From contig CM049309.1 of assembly GCA_026874595.1 (NCBI GenBank), positions 50,998,079-51,062,078 on the forward strand: a stretch of 64,000 nt of DNA, in the 5' to 3' direction. The notes beneath the pieces are model-generated. The model was not told the DNA's origin and did not search any database. It was given only the letters and a program-made list of their open reading frames with translations. A program made the translations under genes and the position numbers. This document shows positions 12,001 through 21,505 of this stretch, piece by piece. Each line of letters opens with the position of its first letter. Position 1 is the stretch's first letter. The DNA comes from Sipunculus nudus. Its lineage: Eukaryota; Annelida; Sipuncula; Golfingiida; Sipunculidae.

Positions 12001-12294
12001 AGTACTTACAATACTCGCGCTTACTGTTATTTTTTATTATACCTTTCTTCTGAATTTTCTTAACGATACCTAGCAAAGTGTATTACATGTGTAACGTGTC
12101 CTATATTTGATTATTTCCCCTCGAACCCGTTGGTTAAGTAAATTGCTTCAGTACTTGCAGTCCAGTACGAGGTCGTGTCAAACTATTAAACACGTGTGGC
12201 TCCATCTGTCAGTCAGTTAAGGAACAACTGAAATCTGAACAGGGAGAGTGTAGATAATCGATTATCTGTATATGATAACAGGGATATATTCTCA

Positions 12295-12410
<116 letters not shown>

Positions 12411-15110
12411 AATTTATCATCATGTATGTATGCATACATATATATTACAAACTAGATGAGTGACATTTTGGAATCTGACAGGTCTGATCTAACTGAAAAA
12501 CTGACTCAATGTATAAAATTACCGTGAACGTTTTATATTTTGCGCATTCAGTATAACTATTATTTTCATGTAATAGACTTTTTGCCAGAATAGTCACTGT
12601 CCATTGATCATACTCAGAGTCATAAACCCATAGAAAAGGTAGGCATAAGAAAGACTACCACCTCTCAGATACGATTAAATGTAATTATTTTATGACATTT
12701 TAAAACTTTCATTTTATGTCCCATTCATCCTTAGGACAAAAACACTTCTAATGTTAATCTATTTTTTATTTGGCGTCATCATTATTAATCATTATGATGT
12801 TAAACAAAACGAAGCTTGATCTATTGATCATAAGGTAAGGCCCCCAGCTCTCCGTCCACTTTGAGGGAACTTGGTGCAAATTTAAAAGCAGAACTGATAA
12901 AGTAAATTTCTCAGTATAAGGGCGAAAAAAGTTTAATATTTAATAGGTTTAATATTTACAAAGAGTTAACGATGTGGATTTTATATAGAATTATACATAT
13001 ATATGTAAATATATAATTTACTTTATAACTAAAATTATTATCAAGATATGTGTTAAAAAATCTGTGCGCCACTTTCAACAGAGAAGAGACCCTTTAAGCT
13101 TGCACTAACAGTGAAGTTTGAATATCTGCTGTGTCGTGACATACAGCGCACCTCATTACCCCTTATACGATTCAGAAGCAGTTTTGCACCATTTCTAATT
13201 TCATCCCATTCGGCACCATTCCCGGTTAAACATATGTACAGTATAAAGGTATGTATCAATAAAACCAACACATCATTCAGATTGATTTCCATCCCTAGCT
13301 TTCACCACAAAAAACAACGTAAGTGTTAAAATAACAATGAACCGTACATAAAGGGAGAGGGAACTTTGTTGATTAAAATATTATATTTTCAACCTCAAGC
13401 AACTGACATTATTTTATGTTAAAAGGTTTCTCTTGTCGATATGGCTAGTCAGTTTGCACTGTAACTCAATTCGATTGTCTATTAACTGAGCGATGAAACC
13501 ACGACTAATAAAAACCATCGAGGTGCACAATGGCAGTTGGCGAATGCCCTGCGTATATAATCAGATTCATGTTACACAAACCTCGATGTCAGGTCCATGT
13601 TAATTCTTACATTCACTGTGAATTCCCGGCGCTTTTAAACAGACTGATATGAGTACGTGCTTCATAGTCGCTATACTTGTAATGTATTACTTTACGCCTT
13701 TTTTCTTTATAGGTCAGAATTCTCATTTAACAAAAAAAAAACTCAAGGAATCATTTACCTAAGACATCGATTATTTACAATAGAGAAAACAGAGTCAGGA
13801 CGGTCATTATTGACATTAAAATCATCGATGGTATTAGGGGTAAAAGTGTCATTATATTCTTTTACTTTTAAACCCTCATTACTGGAAATGATGGTGTGAG
13901 GCACGTACCAGTCTGTGCAAAGTCTGACTCGTGTATGGGAACGAAACGGCGGGCTTAGAATGTGTCACGCAGGATGTTTTACTGCAGAAATAACTCATGG
14001 TCCTTACTAATTGAAGAACTTTGTTTCCAATCATGGACTCCCCCGGACTCAGACTTGGAACACTCTTTATCCATTACCCCTTGGCGAATGTGTAGACAAT
14101 ATGGCGCAGGTCGCATTAGGAAGAATCCGCCATCTTTTTTACATTACCAAAACGAGGCGACTTTTATGCATGTCCAATTGCCGGATTATCAATGACCTAC
14201 GATTTTAAGGACCTCCATGTTTAGTTTAATTACTCAATTTTTGAGTTTTATACCATTTATAGAAACAAAAGCAAAAGAAAAATCTCCTTTTTGTTATTAT
14301 TTGAAATGTAATTATTTGTCTCTAGACCATTTAATTGGCCCTCGCAATATTTCTCTTGATGCTTGGCCTTTTTTTTTATTTTCTTCGCCTACACAGTTTT
14401 GGTATCGCTGCACTAACACCGATGGCCAGCTATACGTGACAACCAGTTTTTTACCTGCCACAATGTAACCTTTCAACGAATCACATTTCATGAAAATAAA
14501 ACGCATCCTTGTTGACTTTATTTCCATCAGCCAATCAAAACATGTGCACTGTTACATGTTTGCAATTTCTGTAAAGGTAGTTTCGAATTCATTCAAATGT
14601 TTAGTTTTCCTTATACATTGACACAGAGCCACACCACGGAGATAGATTATTACGTCACAGATTAGGTTCAGCGGGTACATTTTTTTTTTTTGCTTCCTAT
14701 GGACGGAGTTAATCAGGTGACAGATGTTATCACAGATTTGCATAAGAAGCAACAAAAGTTCGAAACCTGCAGACTCCGTTTTCCGCTAAAGTTCATGAAA
14801 ATCTTTTATTCGGAATGGACATGCTTCTGAATGAAGAAACCTTTCAGTGAAAAGCAACATTTCCAATTGAGTCCATGAGTCGCAACCTCACGAAAAATCG
14901 ATATAGCGGAAATGCGACTGTTTCAGTCACCTATTAACGGGCATTTCTTTTGTGCTCTTATTTATTTTAAAAGGTGTGGCACAGGGGATTAAAAAAAGAC
15001 AGTCGATAATTTAAACTGTGCAAGTATATAAACTCTGAATTACCTTTGCCCTTGGTTATATGAACCTTTGTGGAGACAAAGCAATTATATGAAGAACAGG
15101 ACAAGTTAAA
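12411..15110. other. Unassigned sequence
   Basis: No gene is recognised. Several frames of 60-83 residues between 13053 and 14755 overlap on both strands and show no domain, codon bias or splice context that I would trust. Confidence 0.45.
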
Positions 15111-15157
15111 ACAGATTTTTTTATATAATGACATAAAAATCAGCTCTAAAAGTCAAC

Positions 15158-15168
15158 GGGGGGGGGGA
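15158..15168. repeat. Poly-G run
   Basis: About 11 consecutive G residues. Confidence 0.9.
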
Positions 15169-15319
15169 TATAATAATAATCATAATAATGTTTAATAATA
15201 ATTATTTGCAATTTGAAACATTCATTAGTTATCACTAGTGACTTATGTTTATACCATCAAGCTGTTTATTTCACTAATTCATAAATTCATCATCAACACC
15301 ACAGGCTGTCAAATGACCC

Positions 15320-15712
15320 TGATATTCCTAATTTTTTCTAATTTTTTTGTCTCAGTCCTATTTTTCCGATTTTTCTTTGAGAAATCTTACTTTTCCTACT
15401 GTTTTGATTTGCGCTTAGTTATAACATGTGGTGTCAATAATCCTTTAAATTACTGCAAAAGTGTCCTTCCGTTATTATTAGAAACAATTTTGGCAATTTT
15501 GAAATACATGTGAACTCAAAACTGCAGGCACAAACAAAGCACAACATTGACTTTGTTGAAATGTTTACTCAATAATATCACTTATTTTTTTAGATTTGTT
15601 GACCGAGATAAAGCATTAATTCATAATGTTGTTACCTACATTTTCCTTCTTTTTCCTTATATTTTCTTACTTTTCTTCCTACTTTTCGATATTTTCATTC
15701 CTACTTTTTCAC
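15320..15712. repeat. T-rich pyrimidine tract region
   Basis: Recurrent TTTTTCCTAC / TTTTCCTTC-type tracts lie near 15330-15400 and 15635-15710. They account for the hydrophobic 91-residue frame at 15238-15513, which is therefore not called as a gene. Confidence 0.5.
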
Positions 15713-17480
15713 AATGGTGTGTTTGACATCCTGATACAAGCAAAGCTTACTGAAGACTCAACATACAATACCGTGGGGGAGGGGGTGCATTAAAAACTTT
15801 TTCATGTTCAAGCTAGCGTCCAGTGTCTGGACTAAAATATTGTCTTGTCAATAGGGCCAGTCGCTGCGAGGGAAAGATCAATTTGGCTGAATGTTTCTGT
15901 CTTCCTATAGAAGAAATGTTGTATAACGGTTGTCGCTTTCTTCCTATCCGGTTGACTCAAACATCGCTAACAGGCCAATAATCGTTACATCGTAAGGGGA
16001 AGGGACAACCCAGATTTAAACACTCTTTTGCCAAAGTCCACTTAAATGATTAAGGTATCATGTATAATTCAGCACCGCCTCTGATTTTTGTAAAAGTCTC
16101 TACTTCGGTGGCATATATGTTCATATTCCGACAGTTTTAGCTAGACGAAACGCGGGAATGAATTCTCCTTATTTTCTCTGTTTAGGGATTTGTTTACGCG
16201 TGTCATAATTAAAAGGTCTGGATGAGGAGGGTTAGACTTGATGTTCGGCTGGCTTTATCAGGTTATCATATTGTTTTCTAACTGATATAAATAGAGGATA
16301 AGTAAATTTTTAACAAGTTTACTCTCTTCTGGTATAGCTTGACTTGGATAAACTTGCGAATTTTTCAGTCATCTCTTAACAGTGTCTTTCAAAATAATAG
16401 ATTCTCATCATTTGTGTTATTTATTGGTTTAACGGACAGGGTCGGTCAGCCTATTTATTTGATAAGGCAAAATGAAAACAACATAAACGAGCAAATAAAC
16501 CACGCCCCTATATATGTAGGAAGCCTAATATTTCTAGCTATGGACAAGATGATATATTTTTTAAAAATCCGAATCAATCATTATTTTACCAGTGTGTGCC
16601 AGGTGGTTTAAATTAATATCCATGGTAATCCTGCCAATTACCAAGGGTGACGGGGGTATGTCTGTGGAATGTTGAGTTATTGCTTCCATTAGTCCATGTT
16701 GTTTCAGGTTTTCTCTATGCTGATTGAGCCATATTGTGCCAGCAGTGAGGCACTCTGACCTTCCGACCCTGGTCTTCCCAAAATATAAATTTGATACTAA
16801 ATAAGGGCCACGCCTTCGGGCTTTAGTCACTACTATATACATGTATAACTTGCGGTGCTTTGTCTGTCAAATGCCTACATATAAGACGGCTTATATGCTT
16901 ACTACTAAACTAAGACTTCAAGCTTATTGCTAATTTTACAGACCTACTTGAATACTTCTTAAATATCACAGCTTTTTTATTAGATAAATCATTGTTTCCT
17001 TAATTAACACATTAGAAGTCTCAAAAACAAATATTTATGTATTAATGTGCTTTAAAATATAACTTTTATTTTGAAGTTAACTGATAAGTCCAAATTTACC
17101 ATCAAGTATAATGTCTTTTTTTAAGAGTTATTCGGTTTCTGTTACAAAAAACATGATCTTATCTATTTTGCTGTAATAACTTTGTTCGATGGGGTAGAGA
17201 GTGTGAGCTATTGTCTGCTGTAGAATATCGCAGTCGAGCAACGACGCCTTCAAGACGCTTTCGACAGCTTTCACAATACAAAATTTCCCTAATTATGAAT
17301 AACTAAACCTTCTCTGTCGTGGTGGGTGCAACGGTCTCAGCTCCAATGGACCAGTATTATCCGCAAAGTCACTGCATATTTTCATCACGATTATCTCTCA
17401 ATAATTTAGTTATCATTTCTTGTAAACCTCAGCTCGAGAAAAACTGAAGTCTAATTATGACCGACATTTTAATTCAATTT
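15713..17480. other. Unassigned sequence
   Basis: No gene or repeat recognised. The 90- and 93-residue frames near 16.3-16.85 kb lack any recognisable domain. Confidence 0.45.
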
Positions 17481-18110
17481 ATTCATGGGTTGATTATGAG
17501 ACGGACAATACGCATGACTTGTCGGAGGATTTCACTACTCTGAATGGATGGTATCCACAGGTGGTGACGTCATTCCAGTTGATGGGCCAATCAATAACAG
17601 TTATTCATCTTTAAACAGTGGAACGGCATTTTAAATTCGTAAATTAGCAGGAAACAAGAATGCACTCTTCAGTGCATAGTTAAAATTGTTTACCAACAGA
17701 ACTGTCATATTTATATAGCCGTTGTTATTAACATTTTAATCGCCATGGTTTCTCGCACCTGAGTCTGATAAACCTAGTTACCTCCTTCAAATATTGACGA
17801 GGAAACCATCCGTATTCAGCCAAGACCTCTATAATAAACATAACACATTGAAAACCGAAAGAATCATATAAAGAATTTAGAACAACTAGGTTAATACGTG
17901 TTTTCAACTATAAATGATATCATACAAGCAGAGAAGGGTCATCTTTTATTCTGCCAAAACAATCTCGGAAATGCACTAAATATGATTAACTTTGCTCCGA
18001 GAACATGACCAACACAAAACTAAGAAAATATCTTGGCTGGAATATTGTTGACGGGATTTAAAAAAAAGTTACAGATCAAATCAAAACGCTTAAAGAATTC
18101 AACAAGAAAG

Positions 18111-18139
18111 CACTGAGAGAACGCATACCTCCGCCAACG
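18111..18139 (-). repeat. Conserved SINE-tail motif (array copy 1)
   Basis: On the minus strand this reads GGCGGAGGTATGCG flanked by TCTCTCAGTGC. The same block occurs in a tRNA-derived SINE at 30.9-31.3 kb and at 35.49 kb. I recall a similar block in conserved SINE domains of molluscs and other animals, but could not verify which named domain. Confidence 0.6.
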
Positions 18140-18858
18140 CCCTTAAAACAACTCAGAATTCTGAACAATCAGGTTAAAAATATCTAATGCTGTCCAATGT
18201 CGATCAATCATAAAAAATCATTACATTTTATTCATTGACTGATCGTGAGACGGACAATTCGCATGACTTGTGGGAGGATTTCGCTATTCTGAGGGATATC
18301 TATACCCGGGGGTGATGTCATTTCGATTGAAGGACCAATCAAAAACAGTGGTACATCTTTAAAAAGGATCACTGCGTTTTACATTTCTTAATAAGCAGAA
18401 ATCAAGAATGCACTTTCCAGTGCATATTTCAAATTGTTTACCAACGGAAGTGTGTTATACTTAAATGACCGTTGTTATTAATTTTTTAATCTCCATGGTT
18501 TCCCGCACCTGAGTAAGATAAACATATTTTTCTCCTTTAACTATTGAAGAAGAAACAGCCATATTTAGCCCAGACCTCTATAATAAACTTAACACATTTA
18601 AACTGGAGGAAATCATATAACGAATTTAGTACAAGTAGGTTAGTACGTGTTTTCAACTATAAATGATATAATCTAAGCAGAGAAAGGTCATATTTTATTC
18701 TGTTAAAATACACGTAAATCACGTAAATGCACTAAATATGATTAACTTTGCTCCGAAAACATTACCAACACTTAGAAAATATCGTCGCTGGAATGTTGTT
18801 GCCTGGAATATATAATATTTATAGATTAATCAAAACACTTAAAGAAATTAACTTAAAA

Positions 18859-18888
18859 GCACTGAAAGAACGCATACCTCCGCAAACG
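18859..18888 (-). repeat. Conserved SINE-tail motif (array copy 2)
   Basis: Same block as 18111-18139, with one base changed in the CCTCCGCCAA core (CCTCCGCAAA). Confidence 0.55.
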
Positions 18889-19633
18889 CCCTTACCACAA
18901 CAAAGAATTTTGAACAATCAGATAATAAATATACCTAATACAGCTAAATGTCGAACCATCATAATAAAAAATAAATAACTGGTCAGTTATTTGCCATTAT
19001 ATTATATTCATGTGTTGATTGTGAGACGGACGATTCGCATGACTGGTGGGAGGATTGCCCTATTCTGAGGGGAATCTATACCCGAGGGGGGATTTCATTT
19101 CGATTGATGAACCAATCAATAACAGTGGTACATCTTTAAAAAGGATCACCGTGTTTTACACTCCTCATTAAGCAGAAATCAAGAATGCACTCATCAGTGC
19201 ATAGTTCAAATTGTTTACCAACGGAGTGTGTCATATTTATATGACCGTTGTTAATAACATTTTAATCTCCATGGTTTCTCGCACCAAAGTTTGATAAACA
19301 TAGTTATCTCCTTTAAATATTGATGAAGAAAGCAGCCATATTTAGCCAAGAGCTCCTGATAAACTTAACACATTGAAAACCGGAGGAAATCATATCACGA
19401 ATTTAGAATAAGTAGGTTAATACATATTTTCAACTATAGAGCGACATAATGTAAGCACAGAATGGTCACCTTTTTCTGCCAAAACAATCACGTAAATGCA
19501 CTAAATATGATAAACTTTGCTCTGAGAACATGAAAAACACAACACTAGGAAAATATCTTGACTGGAATGTTGTTGACTGGAATATAAAAATAGTAATAGA
19601 CAAATGAAAATGCTTAAAAAATTCAACTAGAAA

Positions 19634-19664
19634 GCACTGAGAGAACGAATACCTCCGCCAACGC
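19634..19664 (-). repeat. Conserved SINE-tail motif (array copy 3)
   Basis: Same block in the third unit: intact CCTCCGCCAACGCC core, with CGAATA in place of CGCATA. Confidence 0.6.
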
Positions 19665-20282
19665 CCTTACTACAACACAGAATTCTGAACACTCAGGTAA
19701 TAAATACCTAATGCTGTCCAATGTGGATCAATAAAAAAAAAATAAATAACTGGTCAGTTATCTGCCATTATATTTTATTCATGGGTTGATTAAAAGACGG
19801 ATAATTCGTATGACTTGTGGAAGGATTTCGCTATTCTGAGGGGAACCTATACCCGGGGGTGATGTCATTTCGATTGATGGACCATTCAGAAACAATGGTA
19901 TACCTTTTCAAGAATGCACTCATCAGTGCATAGTTCAAATTGTTTACCAACGGAGTGTTTTATATTTATATGGCCGTTGATAATAACAATTTTAATATCC
20001 AGGGTTTCTCGCATTACAGTTAAATAATCATAGTTATCTCCTTTAAATATTGATTAAGAAAGCAGCCATATTTAGCCCAGACCTCCTGATAAACTTAACA
20101 CATAGAAAACTGGAGGAAATCATATCTAGAATTTAGAACAAGTAGGTTAATACGTGTTTTTAACTATAAAGGGCATAATTTGAGTACAGAATGGTCACCT
20201 TTATTTTGTGCGCCACCGTTATGGGTTCGAATCCCGGATCGGCTCCATATTTTCCCCTGATCAATTTGCATTCGTAACAAAA

Positions 20283-20295
20283 TGGGAGCTTGTCC
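20283..20295 (+). promoter_or_regulatory. Primer-binding site, internal copy 1
   Basis: TGGGAGCTTGTCC follows the LTR1 end (20279) by three bases. It is a two-substitution variant of the TGGGGGCTCGTCC in internal copy 2. Confidence 0.6.
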
Positions 20296-20396
20296 AACGT
20301 GACGGTTAACTTTGTGGCCCAGGGAATACGCTCACCAAAGTGTGACTCCTGAGATAATTAGTCTTTTCTGATAGAATCACGCTCTTAAGAGGGGTG

Positions 20397-20528
20397 TGTT
20401 ACGGGGTGACATAAAAGCGGACCGAACTGCTAGCGAAGAGGTTGGTACGCCTGACTTGTGCGCCACCGCTTTAGGTTCGAATCCGGGATCGCCTAATGCT
20501 TTCCCTTGAGCAATTTTTGTTCGTAACA
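20397..20528 (+). repeat. Miniature LTR 2 (132 bp)
   Basis: TGTTACGGGG at the start and CGTAACA at the end. A CATAAAAG TATA-like motif lies near 20409. A-box and B-box motifs follow. It is shorter than LTR3, which has an insertion before the A-box. Confidence 0.8.
20431..20484 (+). promoter_or_regulatory. tRNA-like pol III promoter in LTR2
   Basis: TAGCGAAGAGG (20431-20441) fits the A-box consensus TRGYNNARNGG at every position. GGTTCGAATCC (20474-20484) fits the B-box GGTTCGANNCC exactly. Start-to-start spacing is 43 bp, as in a real tRNA gene. The acceptor-stem arms would not pair, so this is tRNA-derived sequence kept as a promoter and not a functional tRNA. Confidence 0.7.
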
Positions 20529-20531
20529 ATT

Positions 20532-20544
20532 TGGGGGCTCGTCC
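20532..20544 (+). promoter_or_regulatory. Primer-binding site, internal copy 2
   Basis: TGGGGGCTCGTCC lies four bases past the LTR2 terminus. This 13-mer equals the first 13 bases of the tRNA-Pro primer-binding site known in gammaretroviruses, so tRNA-Pro is the likely primer. The match stops there (AACGTG follows). Confidence 0.65.
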
Positions 20545-20568
20545 AACGTGACGGTTATCTTAGTGGCC

Positions 20569-20603
20569 CAGGGAATAAGCTCACCAAAGTGTGACTCCTG
20601 GGA
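20569..20603 (+). other. Hairpin in the 118-bp internal domain
   Basis: CCCAGG and CCTGGG arms enclose a loop of about 25 bases containing CTCACCAAAGTGTGAC, in which TCAC/GTGA can extend the pairing. Copy 1 has the same arrangement with one arm base changed (CCTGAG). In a TRIM this segment would be the place for a packaging or dimerisation signal; that role is inference. Confidence 0.4.
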
Positions 20604-20636
20604 TAATTATTCTTGTTCTGATAGCAGAACGCTCTT

Positions 20637-20647
20637 AAGAGGGGGTG
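20637..20647 (+). promoter_or_regulatory. Polypurine tract before LTR3
   Basis: AAGAGGGGGTG directly abuts the TGTTACG start of LTR3. A similar AAGAGGGGTG abuts LTR2 at 20387-20396. The position and composition fit the plus-strand primer of LTR elements. Confidence 0.6.
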
Positions 20648-20798
20648 TGTTACGGGGTGACATAAAAGCGGACCGAACTGTCTCTCTAGCGAAGCCTGCT
20701 TTTCTAGCGAAGCGGTTGGTACGCCGGTACGCAACCACCATGGGTTCGAATCCCGTATCGGCCCAGAATTTTCCCCTAAGCAACTTGTCTTCGTAACA
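20648..20798 (+). repeat. Miniature LTR 3 (151 bp)
   Basis: TGTTACGGGG start and CGTAACA end. A-box TAGCGAAGCGG near 20705 and B-box GGTTCGAATCC near 20742. T-arm-like pairing ATGGG/CCCGT around the B-box is better preserved than in LTR2. A partial duplication (TCTAGCGAAGC twice) explains the extra length. Confidence 0.8.
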
Positions 20799-20859
20799 AT
20801 ATGGGTTCGAATCCGTGATCGGCCCAATGTTTTCCCCTGAGCAATTTGCATTCGTAACA

Positions 20860-21505
20860 GAATAAATAGAGAAAACACAAAAAATGGTTGCTAGATCCAT
20901 AGCTTGACTAGCTGTGAAAGGGTCCGATTTCATTACATGCTTTTTAGGTTTGTCAACATTAATACGTGCACATTTATAGGGGCATTACACGAATCTTTCT
21001 TAGAATTAAATAGACCACCTCATTAACATGTACCCCGAATAAAGCAGAAGGACAACGTATTGTACAGATATGGCTGGGGAATACCGGGCATTTGTTTGTC
21101 CGCTCACATAAATCACACACAATATTACCGAATTTCATTGAGAACATTCGGAGATAATTTCGTTCACAAAGGAAAACCAGTGGACTGCACACTCATCTTT
21201 TGACAACTTCGTCGATGGAGGTCTAATTGTAAAAAAAAACACTTCAAATGACTAGGTCCTTATTTAATATCTTTAACGTCAGCTCTTGTTTCGTGATCAC
21301 CCTTCAGAAGCACAGGGAGATAAGATCAGAATAACGAACTGGAAGGATCAATGTCAAGTACAGCTATTTCACAGAAACACCCCGATGAGAAGTTTACGGA
21401 TTATGATTTCCACAATTTGTCTTGTCTGCGAAATGGTTGATTACTGAGGAGGCCTATTCCATGGTACCAAAATATATACTTAAAAAAATGTCATTTGTAC
21501 AACCC
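20860..21505. other. Unassigned sequence
   Basis: No gene or repeat recognised between the TRIM array and the minisatellite. Confidence 0.5.

Larger units (their letters stand above)
17482..20205 (+). repeat. Tandem array of a ~750-775 bp unit, 3.6 copies
   Basis: Unit starts can be followed by TTCAT followed by GAGACGGACAAT (AAGACGGATAAT in copy 4), at 17482, 18231, 19007 and 19778, giving spacings of 749, 776 and 771 bp. Every copy has a GGAGGAT..TATTCTGA block, a short hairpin ATGCACT..AGTGCAT about 175 bp in, ATTGTTTACCAACGGA, CATGGTTTCTCGCA and CTCCTTTAAATATTGA. The first three end with the conserved CGCATACCTCCGCCAACGCC block. Copy 4 is cut at about 20205, where LTR sequence begins. 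No open frame persists across copies, so it is a non-coding satellite-like array. Confidence 0.85.
20206..20859 (+). mobile_element. Tandem TRIM-like miniature LTR elements
   Basis: The order is LTR1 (5'-truncated, 20206-20279), internal (20280-20396), LTR2 (20397-20528), internal (20529-20647), LTR3 (20648-20798), then an extra 3' LTR piece (20799-20859). Full LTRs begin TGTTACGGGG and end CGTAACA, a TG..CA pair with inverted-repeat ends. Each internal segment is only 117-119 bp. It opens 2-4 bases after the LTR with a primer-binding-like TGGGGGCTCGTCC and closes with a purine tract just before the next LTR. No gag or pol is present. This is the architecture of terminal-repeat retrotransposons in miniature, mobilised in trans. 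The LTRs also contain tRNA-like pol III boxes (separate entries). The left end merges into the 760-bp array, so no target duplication can be read. Confidence 0.8.

Noticed and set aside
15238-15513. Hydrophobic 91-residue frame resembling a membrane protein
   Set aside because: The Phe/Leu/Ser content comes from T-rich pyrimidine tracts; no start context or conserved motif.
20431-20760. True tRNA genes
   Set aside because: A- and B-boxes are excellent, but the acceptor arms do not pair and no 3' end fits. The boxes sit inside repeated LTRs.
20548-20933. Three overlapping frames of 82-108 residues
   Set aside because: All lie in the miniature LTR/internal repeats on both strands and encode no domain; the repeat structure explains them.
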